From Ascaphus truei (taxonomy: Eukaryota; Chordata; Amphibia; Anura; Ascaphidae): DNA of 64,000 bases. The stretch spans positions 43,636,643 through 43,700,642 of the forward strand of contig CM071573.1 in NCBI GenBank assembly GCA_036426205.1, in the 5' to 3' direction. The first letter of the stretch is position 1, and each line of letters starts with the position of its first letter. Shown one piece after another: positions 34,839-47,422 of the stretch. The notes under the pieces are model-generated. The model worked only from the letters and a program-made list of their open reading frames with translations. It had not been told where the DNA came from and ran no database searches. Both the position numbers and the translations under genes were made by a program.

Positions 34839-35310
34839 GTTGATCTGTTGGTGTACCTCGGGCTCTGATCTGGGACCATTCCTTTTTCTCTCTACACACT
34901 ATCACTTTGTGACCTCATCAACTCTTTTGGCTGCAGATATCATCTCTAAGCAGATGATACACCGACATCCGTCCACCCCTACCATCACGCCTGCAATCCA
35001 GTCCCAAATCTCTGATTGCATCCTGGCTATATCCTCATGGATGGTAGTCCGCCGCCTTAAACTTAACATGTCTAAAACTGAGCTGTTCATATTTCCCCAT
35101 AAACCTGGCCCAATACCCCCTTTTTTCATCACTGTAAATGGTTCTACCATTTATCCTGACGCCAAAGCACATTGTGTAAGAGTGACATTTGTCTCTTCCC
35201 TTTTCTTCTCCATTCACATTCCGGGCATTGCTAAAACGTGTTGCTTCTTCCTCCATAATATTGCCAAGATCTGCCTTTTCCTCTGTCGTGCTACTGCTAA
35301 AACTCTAATG

Positions 35311-35657
35311 CAGGGGTATCCAAACTGGGGGGCGGGTGACTTTTCTGGGGGGTGCGGCAGTTGCAAATGCCCTGCGCTCTTCCCCAAGGCATGTAAATGA
35401 AAAGCCTGGGGATCGCGTGAGGCCTCTGCAACACTCAATTTACCATAATTCAGACGACTGTGTGACGAGTTGCATCACTTGTTTTTTGTTACGTCTCTCT
35501 CTGCAAATGCCATTTATTGTTTTTTTGTCTTGTTCTTTATGTATTGTTCCATATGCCATATAATCAGCAGACACTCATATACACCCCAATGGGTTAAATT
35601 AAGATTATTAATTAATCAAGTTTGTACTATTTAAGGGCTGTTAGTCCCTCCATCTTC
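35311..35657. other. Non-coding sequence with a possible hAT-type end
   Basis: caggggtatccaaactgggg at 35312 resembles the start of a hAT-type element, but no matching second end or 8-bp duplication was found. Confidence 0.3.
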
Positions 35658-35707
35658 TAACCCCTGATGAAGTCGCCAATACTGTTGCGCCGAAACGCGT
35701 AGGGTTA
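35658..35707 (+). ncRNA. Hammerhead-ribozyme-like motif with intact core
   Basis: In order: TAACCC (35658-35663, stem I), CTGATGA (35664-35670, exact hammerhead core), an extra A, a stem II region of about 20 nt, GAAA (35692-35695), CGCG, TA (UH triplet), then GGGTTA (35702-35707), pairing perfectly with TAACCC over 6 bp. Stem III is the minimal self-complementary ACGCGT. Stem II does not form a convincing helix in this copy. The 3' flank contains tgcgctgtccttttttgttt at 36034, a landmark shared with the motif beside the Penelope element at 61131. Confidence 0.45.
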
Positions 35708-36390
35708 CGCAATAGGACTGTTCACCAAGGAGTCTGGGAGAAGCAAACAGCAATATACAGACAGGAGCTGTGGAACCAGGAGAGGTATCGCGATTGTGTC
35801 GGGGGACTACTGTGCGGACGCACATCTCTGGAGAGCACCCAGATCTGGAAGTGGATACACAGCACACACCGCTCACCACGAGGTTCCAGCTCTCCATCTG
35901 AAGAATACCAGTGACCAACCCGAAGAACCTTGCACTTTGTACAGATCCTTTGCACATGTTTTATCTACTTTTGTGAGTGGCCTATTTTGATCTCGGTTTT
36001 ATTAAAATATCGTACCGATTAACGCTACGGAGGCTGCGCTGTCCTTTTTTGTTTAATAGTTAATCGAGGAAGGTGGTTGCTCCTGTGGATAGCTGTTCTG
36101 TGTTTCCAGGGTTTTTATTCTCATTTTTTTGGCATGTTTTGCTGTTTGGCATTTTTTGTTACTCTTACGCTTCTGTATTCCCACCTCCCCCCTTTCCCTT
36201 GTCTTACATAGTTGTCTGTCTGTTTGTCCTGTGTTGTTTGCATCTCTCAGGCTCAAATACCTAGCCTTTGTGATTATATCCACCTTTTTATTAACACCTT
36301 CCCTACCTCTATCATTTTCCCTCTAAACATCTATAGTGATATATTCATTTATCTCATTTTGGCACTGTATTTTCTTCGTATAGGGATGAG
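35708..36390. other. Possible Penelope-type 3' region, non-coding
   Basis: Sequence following the hammerhead-like motif. It has no coding signal. The landmark tgcgctgtccttttttgttt at 36034 resembles tgcgctgttttgtttaa at 61225, which supports a common element, but only weakly. Confidence 0.3.
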
Positions 36391-36540
36391 AGGGGTGTAT
36401 ATATAGATATATATAGTATATATAAGATATTAATATAGATCGATGAGATGAGAGATATAATATAGATAATAGATGAGATAGGAATGCGATATATATATAT
36501 ATATATATATATATAGTTTATATATATATATATATACATG
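36391..36540. repeat. TA/GATA-type low-complexity tract
   Basis: TATA, GATA and AGAT words followed by two (TA)n runs. Confidence 0.9.
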
Positions 36541-36706
36541 GGTTCGGACAAACCTATACATTTGCACGCCCACCGGGCGAGTTGGATTAACATTCATGGC
36601 GAGCTCCTATTGGCCCAAGCAGCACACGTGTGGTACCAGGTGGCGAGTAGATTTGTTGTTCGGCGAGTAGATTTGTTGTGCATATTTGTACGACCACTCT
36701 ATATAG

Positions 36707-36738
<32 letters not shown>

Positions 36739-37199
36739 ATATACATTTCTTGTCGCCTTTTTCACCCACCATACTGTAACTTAACATGTGTATGGTAAAT
36801 CCTACAGCCTTGAAAATTGCAAGTACAATCAACCTCACACTGCTTACTGCCATCAAGGTCTGTGAGAGGTTTCTCTGGCTTTGCATATAATCCCATGATT
36901 TGCTTAAAAGCTGTGTTAACAGCGAGCATTAGCTTATAAGGGTTCTATGTAAAAATGTTTTTCAGGCAAAAGGTGACACAGTGTGCTCATTTGCATGTCA
37001 TTTTCCAAAATCCCTTGCTGCAGTGGAAGCACTGTATGCTGGGGATAATGGTGAAAGGCAGGACCTCTCTAAGACATGTGAATGTGCTCACAAGTGATCT
37101 TTTTATTTGCTATACAGTATGCTATACGGTGGAGGTTTCTTGTCGCCTTTTTCACCCACCATAACTTAAAAAAAAAAAAAATTATATATATATATATAT
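36541..37199. repeat. Two TA tracts with a repeated flank
   Basis: The words ttcttgtcgcctttttcacc and cacccaccata occur at 36747 and again at 37137, about 390 bp apart, each next to a TA microsatellite (36703-36736 and 37181-37199). No coding signal lies between. In the first part, cggcgagtagatttgttgt is a near repeat of the preceding ggcgagtagatttgttgtt. Confidence 0.7.
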
Positions 37200-38118
37200 G
37201 TCATTCGCAAGAAAATCTGTCGCCTTGGATTGTCTCTTTAAGAGTTCTAAAGAAATTAATGGGATTGAAGAGATTTTTTTCTTAGTGGGATACATTGTAA
37301 CCAGTGCACTGTGTTTGGGATATTATTTACATCATTAGTCTGTGATCAGATGAAGGGTGAGCGCTCATATCTATTTACGCAGGTTTAAACCACCTCGAGT
37401 CACATCACATCACCAGCAACTCATGAAGTGACATGACTTTATGCCAAAGCTTCTCGATATGTCTCTGAAGTTCAAGAGAAGCTGTGAACCTTCAAACCTT
37501 CTTACAACTTCATATTCTTACAAGTCACATTCAAAGTGTCTAATTTGGCAGATGACAAAAAAGCTGAGCATTCTGTTAAAGCAACCGTGAACTCAAGTGC
37601 ATCATGGGTGAATGACAACTCACATTATTAAAGTGTCACCTCAAATGTGTTCATAAGGCCTCAGTGTGCACACACATTTGTAATCCAGCCCTGAAAATTA
37701 CATGCCACATGTATAGCTATAATGAGCATGGCAACACATTCTAAGCATCTTCTATTCAGACAACAATGATGAACATCATAGGATCATAGAAGCAAATATA
37801 TAATAATCTGATTATTTACCCAATTGGTAAGGTCATTTGCTGCCTTACATTGCAAGAATGTTTCTAAAATCGGTGGACGGGAGTAGATGCTGATATGTAA
37901 GACGTATGGAGAAATATACTTTAACAAACCGAAAAAGGTGGTGTTATGGCAATTTGTGTTACTTTGTTACAGCAGTACAGATCAATATAGGGCTGGTTAC
38001 AGCTATTCCAGTTCATTGCAGGAAGGAATGTACATGAATAATAATGGTATGCCTAGGATCTAAAGCAGTCCTATCCACTAAACTGACAGGTACGCAGTTG
38101 TGCAGAATAATAGCTTTT
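37200..38118. other. AT-rich non-coding sequence, nothing recognised
   Basis: No feature seen. Confidence 0.4.
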
Positions 38119-38126
38119 GCATAATC

Positions 38127-38322
38127 CAGGGGTTCTCAACCCCAGTCCTCAACCCCAGTCCTCAAGGGCCACCAACAGGTCAGGTTTTCAGAACATTCCT
38201 GCTTCAGCAAAGGAGGCTCAATCAGATGCTCAGTCAAAGACTGCATCACCTGTGGAAAAGCTGGGATATCCTTAAAACCTGACCTGTTGGAGGGTCTTGA
38301 AGACTGGAGTTGAGAACCCCTG
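38127..38322. mobile_element. hAT-type foldback MITE, 196 bp
   Basis: The ends caggggttctcaacc and agttgagaacccctg are inverted repeats, with the shared interior aacaggtcaggttttcag. The flanking octamers gcataatc (38119-38126) and gcataatg (38323-38330) match at 7 of 8 positions. This copy has a small internal duplication of ccccagtcctcaa near its left end and several stem mismatches, so it is older than the 20274 copy. Confidence 0.9.
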
Positions 38323-38330
38323 GCATAATG

Positions 38331-41300
38331 AACTAATTCTGTTATTAGTCACGCTGCTTTTTCCTTGCCCTTGAATAATTTCCTAGAATATTAATATCTC
38401 CTGTTGTCATTCTCAATTTGAAAGCATCCAACGGATAGTGTCTTATTAGCAGCAACACATTCACTGCCATAAAGTAAAAAGAACAACACAAACCCCCCAC
38501 ATTTAAAATAATTGCACCTTGCAACCTCCATGTGCAGCCTCACCAACTTGTTCTGCAGATACTTAACATGGATGTCCAGCACTGAACAATGAATCAAGGG
38601 AAATCTGATAGTAACAGGTAATCATTGAGGAGGCATTTCTGCTTCAATGGAATGAACTGGGGCCTAGGTTTACTAATCTCTGTTAATTTAATAAAAAAAT
38701 AACATTACATGAGGAGAGATAGAAACAGACGGTATTTTAATTACGGCAACACCAGAATCACTAAGCTTATTATATGCATAAATAAACTCTGTAAGTCAGC
38801 TCATTAGCATTTGGGTCTACGGTGGCTATTGAGCACTTACAAACAAATAACTAGAGGTGCACACATACGCAAACTTTGCAAATGTCACCCTTTTTAGTTT
38901 TGTTTGCTTTGAGCCAAAAATATACAACAAGTTTACCTGACGCTCTAAAGTCAATGGGCATTGCCTGTTCAATGAACTCTGATTACTTAAATTTGATCAA
39001 ACTTAAAAATAAAAAAGGGTTATGTCCCTGAGCTGCTTTATCGCCACTTTAAACATTTTGAAGAATTTGAGCTAGTTGGTTAAAGCTTTTAATGCGCAGA
39101 ATTCAAGTGAGGTTTTCACTGAGAACTTCGTTGAAGCAAATCTCAGCTATTGACAAATCACTACAGATAACGCATATGCACGTTAAGAACAAATAGCGAC
39201 CATGCGCATTGAGAAATGTGATGTTTGTGGCCATTAAGGAAAATGACTGAACATGCATGTTAACCCATAATAGATTTTAAAAAATTTAAAATGACAAATA
39301 ATAAATACTGAAGGAGCAAATAACGATCGAAATTAATGCTAATGAGGCATCATTCTTTTTTTGACAAACCATTTATAGAGTCCAGACCCTGTATCCTGGG
39401 TCCAGTGCTCAGGATGCAGGGACATAGCTAACAACGTTCACCTGTCTGAAAATAGGAGACAAGTTTCAAAAATACTTTTTAGTCCTTTGAAGTTTTTGTG
39501 AAGGTTACATTGAAATAAATGGGATATCATATGAAATTAACAGGAATAAGTGATGGGTTAGATTGCATTTACAGATGTATTAGATTTACTGTTCTCAGTG
39601 CCTCAAATCCCCATGATTAAAGACACACTATCACACTAGCACCACCAATCATTACTCCAGAGTACTACGACCAATGCTAAAACGCCATTTTTCCTTCCAT
39701 AACTGCTCATTCGCGGTCACCACATCCAGTCCAGAAAACAAAAATAATGGCCGGGGATTTAGACTCAGTCTCTTGTGGTCACGGGGACAGTAAATCTGGC
39801 TACATCTGCAGGTAAAGAATGCCAATTTTCCGGCAATTGGTAAAGGCAATTAGTAATCACTCTACTCAGGTACAGGTCTCATTCAGATTTGAGGAGCTGA
39901 TCTCTGTCCTGTATAAGGCGATAGAGGTTATGGGTCCTCCCTCTCAGCCATTCACACCCTGTGACAAGTGGCTGGGCTCTATGACAAAGGGGATAATTCT
40001 TTCACCTGTTGCCCAGCATGGCAGAGGATAAGACACCTTCATTGAGGCAGGACAAGCGCTCCCTACTCTACAAGTAAAAGAGGAAGAAGGTGTTAATTTT
40101 TTTTAGAGAATTGTTATTGTCAAGAGTGTATATGTTTAACAAAAAAAGATATATATGTTTACTGCTTCACGCTTCCTCTACAGGGCCTGGCTTTCTAGGC
40201 ACTCTTCCAGTGGGTATCATGTTCAAGATAATGAATGGCTGCTGTGAGCAGGATCCAAAGAGAGCTAGGGAATGATGCCGTGAATTCCTAATCGGTTGAA
40301 AATGATTTTGTCTGCTTGGCAACTGGTGATTTAAAGATGCACTTCCACTGAGCAATACATTAACTGAAAATACTCACCCATGTAACACTACTTCTAGCAT
40401 TTGTAACATAACACTTTTTAATACAGTAATTAAAGACTTTTAATAGGCCTGAAAGCCTAACTAGATAGAGCAGAACACCGAAAACAGAATATAAACATAC
40501 ATATTGCTGTCAGTATAGGCTCGATAAGATCTCGTTTCTGTGGCAGTGAATGCTATAATGTTGCGATTAGCAGCAACACTAGGCATCTTTTTGCAACTCT
40601 CTTTGCAAATATCAGTTGAATTTATGCAATGAACCTAAGTATACTAATTATAGATGCTCTAAGGGAGTAACAATATACTGTATCAATACTCTGAGGACTC
40701 ATATGATAACAGCGGAATCTGGAGGTACAATGTTGCAGGAAATACAAGTGATATTTGTAGGCATTTTCTTCATTGCTGACAGCAATATTTGTCTATTATC
40801 TACCATGACTGCTATATTGTAGCCACTTGAAGCAACATCAGGCATCTTTTTGAAATTCTCATAGCTGCACTCAGTGCATACAAACGTAGGGAATATACTG
40901 CCCTTTGGTCTGCACTAAGCAGGCTATATATTCATATACTAGGATCTAGTCCAGTGAACTAATTTAGGATTAAAGATTATATCCATTTTATGTGAAAAAT
41001 GATATTTTTTCACTAATGGTGAAACACACAGGCACTTAGTTTTGAGGTTTTAAGACTAGTTAGTGTTTCCTTTAAATAATATTAAAATGTATTTATTTAC
41101 AAATATTAGTGGAGGTGAGTGTATCACCAGGGAAGCAGAACTCAGTCACAATGAAACAGAAAGATATTGGATCATTTGGATTATCAATGAAGTAGCAATC
41201 AAGAGGAAAAAATGACACGCGAAGGCAATTTGTACTTAATTGGGCTCCATATTATAAACTGTTGGATGTTTGTGGCATTTCTTGGTGAAATAACATGAAT

Positions 41301-42689
41301 TAACCTCTTTCCTGCTGGGGGGATCATTAGCATTTTGCACAAAAGTGCTTTTTCAAGAAGATCCCTCCAATCCAATGGAGAAATACCCAATCCAAAATAT
41401 ATTAATGCATGTCGGGTGCACCACCCTGAAAATAAACAGGTTGCAATATATAGTGAAGACTTTGGCCTTATAACATATCTAATAAACGGTGTTACCAAGA
41501 GCCCCCTAATAATAACTGCTGACCTATTGACCTTCCTCTAATGATGCTTATCTTCTTTCAGACTACAACTAAAAAACATTCACTGTATGGACTCTCTAGG
41601 GGGTTAATGTAGTAAGGCCCAGATCAACAAAAGGATGCTGACCTTCACGTGCATGGGAGTGACGGCGTGCTAAACATTAGCACCATTAGTGGATCTGGGC
41701 TTAAAAAACTAACATGGCTACATGATGGCATTATCTTGTCTGGAATCAATTTATTGAACTTTTTTTTATATCTCCAATGATACCGGAGCCTGAAAGAGAG
41801 CACTGGTTTCATTCTGAAGCATCAGTGCCTGGAATTGTGTATTTCAGATGTCAGTACTAATGCAGCATCGGAGATAACAAAGAAAATTGCGCAATATTAC
41901 CTTCCCTTTAGCATCCTGTGCTTAGCTGAGACTGTTTGAAGGTGTTGCCTGAAAATATAGTTCTGCATCATGTAACTGCATATACAGTACATGATAAATT
42001 ACTATTTATTTCTAAATGCTTTATCTTTCTTTGCATAAATAATATATTTAGAGACTTGCTAATAAGAATGAAAGGCAAATTGGTACAATAGAACTGCAAA
42101 AACAAAACCAGAGGAAATATGATTTTTCTTTACTTTTCTTGACAGTAGTCCATGCCCAGCTTTGATAAATAAACCCCTCTGGGTGTAATATATGAAGAGC
42201 TTCAAAGTCAACACAAAATGTAACAGCTGCAGGGACCTGTGTAAGTTCCCATCACAACAGAATACATTGCGCCTCAGGCATTCAACAAGAGTCAAGAATG
42301 TTCCCGTGAAATATATTATTTCTTCTATATTTTATTGTATTTAATAAAAGGAAATAGCTAAGTATATTATATAAGCCAATACCTGCCTTCTGAAAATGTG
42401 ATTTTTTTATTTCTATAGTTATTGATGATAAAACAAACATCAGCAAATAAGAGAACAATTTTAAGCTTTCCACTTAAAAATGCATTGTAGATTCAGTTAT
42501 CTTGTTTGTGACACCAAACTCTGCTGGGAATGGTAGGGAGAGCATGAAGTGTGCCACATTATCCCCCATTAATTCTATTTTATCTATTTCAAAAATGTAT
42601 CTTGCACTAAAATGCCTATATGGCTGAATCTGGTGATTAGAGACCCCGGACTAGTAAAATCATCCAGTGATAGAGCTTAAATATTTGGC
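38331..42689. other. AT-rich non-coding sequence, nothing recognised
   Basis: Over 4 kb with no recognisable transposon, tandem repeat or conserved protein segment. The only frames are short and without family features. Either unique intron/intergenic sequence or very old, unrecognisable repeats. Confidence 0.4.
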
Positions 42690-45400
42690 ATGGAACATAA
42701 TATTGAGTCCATCAGACATGACTTCTCTTCATGTCATGCTCCAACATCTATCTCCCTTCGCACACCTAATCCCACCCTCAGCTCATTCTACCCTGTGACT
42801 GACGAGGAGGACTCCATGCTTCTCTCATCATCTCACTCTACAACCTGCCATCTCCTCCACCCTCTCTGGCACACTAAACCCCACCTTAACTCACCCTTTT
42901 AACCTCTCTCTAATCTCTGGCACATTCCTACAGTATCTTCCTTCAAACATGCACTCATCATACCCTTTTAAAGGAGGCCTTCTCTTGACCCAGCCTCCCT
43001 CTCTAACAACCGCCCTATCTCTCTTCTCCCCTTTACCTCCAAGATACTTGAGCAGCTTATATACAACCAACTGACTCACTTTCTCTGATCCAACTCCCTG
43101 CTTGACTCTTTGCAATTTGATTTCCGCAATCTACACTCGACCAAGACAACACTAACAAAAGTGGTCAACAACCTACTCACAACTAAGTCTAAGCGTAATT
43201 TCTCCTTACTCATTCTCATGGATCTCTCTGCTGCCATCGACACTGTTGATCGCCCCCTTCTCATGCACACTCTACACTCCATTGACCTCATGCCACAGCC
43301 CTCTTATAATGAGTGCTCGCCAAAAACAGGATGGGACCATGAGGCTGAGGTGGGGATTGTAAACACCAACCTGAAGCCGAGAGGCCACATCCAGGGTGCA
43401 GGTTCATCATCGTGTAGCCGGGTCAGGGTTTGGAGAAGCAAGGTGGTAGATATACTCGCCATGATCAAAGGTAGGAGACTTGAGGGTAGATGAGGTCACT
43501 TAGAAGAGGTTAAGGGTAGTAGAAGGTAAAGTGGTAGATATCCAAGCCGAGGTCGAGTGTTGCAGAGGCCCGGGAAGTAGGGTAGGGGTCCGTGGTCAAG
43601 GTAACTGGAATGCAAGATAATATAGAGCAAGACAAGCAAGGCAGGGTACGGCAAGCAGAAGCTTGTGGACAACACTTCATCACTAGGTAGAGACTACTAT
43701 GCTCAGCCGATTTGGAGCAAGGATCGTTGAGCATACTGTATAAAGGTTGGTGAACCAATCGGATGAGAGGTACACAACAGCAACAGATGACTGACTCTAT
43801 TGTAGAGCCAATCCAAGACAAGGAGCACAGCTGAACACGATAATCACTATCATACTACTTGATCATCACAGTTTGAATTAGCACTGCAGGTGTCATAGAT
43901 GAACCAGCTGTTCTGTTGTCAGTGTTAACTTGTGTTTGGCTCCTGTGCCTGATAACCCCTAGATAGCGCCTGCGCACAATCTTGTCAGCGCCAGGTGTGT
44001 CATCGGGAGCGTCATGAGACACTTCATGGAGGCGTGACCTAAGCCCGATCGTCACACCTCTCCTGGTTCATGTCCTACCTATCCAACCGCTCTTTTAGTG
44101 TTTCTTTCTCTGTTATCTCTTCCTCCCACTCCCTCTTTCTGTTGGGATCCCACAAGGATATGTCTTGGCCTCTACTCTTCTCACTCTACACCTCCTCTCT
44201 TGGTGAACTAATACAAATGTTTGGCTTTCAGTATCATCTATATGTAGATGCCACCCAAACCTACCTCTCCTCTCGTGAGCTCTCCCCCTCTCTCCTGTGC
44301 CGTGTCACCAACTGTCTCTCTGCAATATCCTCCTGGATGTCCCACCATTCCAAAACATGTTCAAAACAGAATTAATAATCTTTACCCCTTCCACTGTCAC
44401 CCCTACAGTCAAACTATGTCACTGTTGGTAACATCACAATCTCATTAACACACCTAACCCGCTGCCTAGGAGTCATCTTTGACTCTGCCCTCTCTTACAT
44501 TCCTCACATTCAGTCCCTCACTAAGTCCTTCCGCCACCATTGCTAGAATATGCCCTTTTCTCACTCACAATGCATCTTGTTCCACCTTGACTATGGCAAC
44601 CTTCTCCTAGTTGGCATTCCGCTCATCCACCTGTCCCAACTAAATCCATCCAAAATGCTGCTGCCAGACTCATCTACCCCACTCACGTTCCACTTCTGCT
44701 GCTCCACTAAGCAAATGCCTACATTGGCTTCCAATATCCTGTAGAATTAAATATAAAACCAAAGTTCTGACTTACAAAGCTCTCAACAACACTGCCCCCC
44801 TTACATGTCAGCCCTCATCCACAAATATATACTTTAACGTCCTCTCTGCTCTACCCACGATATCCGCCTCTTCTCCTGCCTTATTACCTTCTCTCACTCC
44901 CTTCTACAAGACTTCTCCTGTGCTGCCCCCACACTCTAGAATTCCCTGCTTTGTATCATCAGACTCTCCCCCAGTTTTCAGACATTCAAAATCTCTCAGA
45001 AAATTCACCTTTATAAGGAAACATATCTGGCATACCCCTAACATCCAAACCACCACCCCACCCCTATTGGTACCAGCTGCGGGGCTGGACAAACTCTACG
45101 CTATTTAACACCCCCTATCTTCCACACACCCAAAACGTAATGAATCCAGATGTGCGGCTGGACCATACTCCACCCTGAAACATACTCTATCCCACAATGA
45201 ACAGCCACTTTACCTTCTGTTTCAACATTGCACCTTATACCCTCTAGCATGTAAGCTCTCAGGATCAGGGCCTCATTTCCATCTGTGTATCTGTTTGCAC
45301 TTGTTTGTCCTTATTTGTATTTGTAAGTCATTCAGTTTGTAATTGATGTCACTCTGTACCCCAACTGTACCACACTGTGGAATAATAATTGCATGTTTAA
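42690..45400 (+). pseudogene. L2/CR1-like LINE, broken, with an insertion at 43305-44056
   Basis: Reverse transcriptase and tail pieces run in order: the FR-LHSTKTTLTKVVNNLLT block (43120-43180), LLILMDLSAAIDTVDRPLL (43210-43262), then after an insertion SWFMSYLSNRSFSVSFS (44062-44112), PLLFSLYTSSLGELIQ (44170-44218) and the worn catalytic box YVDATQTYLSS (44240-44272, YADD reduced to YVDA). The tail follows: CLSAISSWM, a GNLLLVGIPLIHLSQL block (44600-44650) and a frameshifted C-terminus to about 45050. The 3' UTR has gcatgtaagctctcaggatc. Frameshifts and stops are frequent. Its second half is repeated from 52014. Confidence 0.75.
43305..44056. mobile_element. Unclassified insertion of about 750 bp in the LINE
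   Basis: The LINE reading stops after cacagccctct and resumes at cctctcctggttcatg, so about 750 bp of foreign sequence is inserted; cctct may be a 5-bp duplication. On the minus strand the insertion starts tgtgacgatcgggctt and contains CpG-rich gcgcaggcgc, as some LTRs do, but its other end (gagcactcattata) does not give a clean TG...CA pair. No coding sequence is seen. Confidence 0.5.
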
Positions 45401-46271
45401 GGCCACTGGTGTATATCGGGTAATGAACCCATAAGAACCCCTCCATGGCTCAAAGATTAACATCACTACAATACAGCGATGCTTTGCAATGTGTAAGAGG
45501 GAAGCAAAATATTTATTTTATTTTTAATAACAGAAGTTTTACAATATGTTTGACATATTTCAAGTAGAACACATAATTCCGTTGTATTATCATCCATTAC
45601 ATAATGGATTTGCAGATAGTGCACATTATATTGGCCTTATTGTGTGTAATTGTTCCTTTCTGTTGCTTATGTAACCCATCACTATGCCATAACCCTGCTG
45701 GATTCCTTTTCTATACGGCAACCTGATTCTCTCAGTCCGAGTTATTCATCTGTTGTTGAGACGCAAGTATCACACAAACCACACAGAAAATCTCTTTGTG
45801 AAATGACACAGTTTATTTGTACTTGATGAATTAGACATGAATTTTTCATGACGGTTCTCGCTTCTCCTACACATTTAATTCATTTCAATCTTAGCTTTGG
45901 CCCAAGGAATCACTTGTCGTAATTTAATCCATGCCTCGTGCAGACAGGTCTGCCAGACACAGCAATATGATGGGTTACAGTTCCAAGAGAAGCTTATACT
46001 CTGAGTGATGGATGTTTTCTTTTCCAATGGACATGCTTAAAGCTGCAGTGCCACCTGTGCATTTATCCCGGACCCTCCTTTCTTGTCTCCATGCACATTT
46101 CCTATCTCTCTGACCTCATTTTGACTTCCTTTCTGCTCTACACATATGGAACTGACACTTGTATGCCTAAGTACCACTAACCTATACAGCTGTTTTCTGA
46201 AATGAAATCCTATGATTACCATGGGGGATCTCAAAATATTTGGACTGTTCGATGTAGATTACTTCCCTACC
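45401..46271. other. AT-rich non-coding sequence, nothing recognised
   Basis: No feature seen. Repeated in copy 2 at about 53170-54010. Confidence 0.4.
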
Positions 46272-46595
46272 TAGGGTTGCCAGGTGGCTTCTCTAAAAAT
46301 ACTGGACACAATGGTGAAAGGTGCAACACACACACACTTCTCACCTCCTCTTGATTGGCTGCATTACCCAGCAGCAGCCAATCAGGATGGAGGAAGCTGT
46401 CCAGCCCTATAGCAACAGCCCTGCTCTCACCCTGCTTGGTGAAATAACGCAGCCCACAAGCTGGTCAGGTCATTATGTCCGGAGAGGAAATACTGGTATA
46501 CACATACATGTCCAATATTACCTCAATTTTTTACTGGACGGAGTGTCCATATAAAGGACAGTCCGGTTCAATACTGGACACCTGCCAACCTTAAA
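46272..46595. mobile_element. hAT-like MITE, worn (copy 1)
   Basis: The left end tagggttgccaggtgg and right end acctgccaacctta are inverted repeats of about 12 bp, close to the CAGGGTTGCCAGGTG type seen in hAT elements. The flanks tccctacc and atcctacc match at 6 of 8. The interior has tactggaca words near both ends. No coding capacity. The second copy lies at about 54013-54335. Confidence 0.5.
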
Positions 46596-47338
46596 ATCCT
46601 ACCACATCACACAGCGTTCGCAAAGCTGCTCATATTAAAATTAAATTATTAGGAGTGCTGATGTTTTTCTTTTTTAATTTTAGTTTATTAATATGAAACC
46701 AACAGGGTTTAATTATTATTATATTTTTTTTAAATAACCTAAAGCAGAGCAATGTTACAGACATAACAAAAGCAGCTGTTTATACTACTCTTTATGTTAG
46801 ATTTTTAGAGTCCCAAAAGTACAACCCAGAAATAATAAATTCCTAGTTCCAGCTCATATGCAGCCAGCAGACCCTGTAGCCGCCTAGGCGGAAGGTGGCC
46901 ATGACCAGTGGGCATGGCTCTCCCTCACCTCCGGTGCTCTCTGGCCTCTCTCCATCCCGCAGGCGCGAGCGGAGGATGACACAGCTAGGGGGCGGGATGG
47001 GGAGGAGCAGGGGAGAAGCCAAGGGGGTTTTAAAACCATAGCCGGGAGCAAGCGCGCTCTTTCTGCTCCCGGCTGACACATTTCCGCTGCCTTGTATACC
47101 TCCAGATCGAGCCTGTCATTACTTGTATGTGTTTATGTGGGTATTGGGTAAGAGGGGAGGGCGAGCTCCCTCGTAGCCTCCCTGGTCATGCAAAAATAGT
47201 AATGATTGTGAAATAATATCTACCAGATGACTTACTTATTTTGCAGCACAGTGTAATATATTCAGACGGACAATATTAGGAAGCAGGATATGGAATGTTG
47301 GGAATAACAACCATATTGGTCAAAGATTGGTCAAAGAG

Positions 47339-47343
<5 letters not shown>
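46596..47343. other. Non-coding sequence with a GC-rich patch
   Basis: 46870-47170 is GC-rich (gcaggcgcgagcggaggatg) and carries frames on both strands that lack family features. Repeated in copy 2. Confidence 0.35.
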
Positions 47344-47389
<46 letters not shown>

Positions 47390-47422
47390 CGTGCGTGCGT
47401 GCGTGCGTGCGTGCGTGCGTGT
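47344..47422. repeat. (GT)n with (GTGC)n
   Basis: About 40 bp of GT dinucleotides, then GTGC tetranucleotides. In copy 2 (55064-55152) the same tract is broken up by isolated missing bases. Confidence 0.95.

Larger units (their letters stand above)
33705..35310 (+). pseudogene. L2/CR1-like LINE, reverse transcriptase fragments, twice interrupted
   Basis: Reverse transcriptase pieces in order: YQPVSLLAFACKVLERLVFY (33706-33767), then after the LTR insertion a segment with THSTEIVLTKVAN and LLILISLLPS (34265-34565), then after the SINE a stretch with GSDLGPFLFLS, the worn YADD region round 34940-34970, SQISDCILAISSWM, LKLNMSKTELFIFP and IPPFFITVNGSTI (34845-35165). The order and spacing match the CR1/L2 group. 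Many frameshifts and stops are present. The 5' end and endonuclease are missing. The copy predates both nested insertions. Confidence 0.75.

Noticed and set aside
35312..35440. hAT element starting caggggtatccaaactgggg
   Set aside because: No matching inverted end and no 8-bp duplication could be found.
38331..42689. Host exons
   Set aside because: Short frames exist, but none has a recognisable conserved segment together with plausible splice sites; eye inspection cannot support a gene call.
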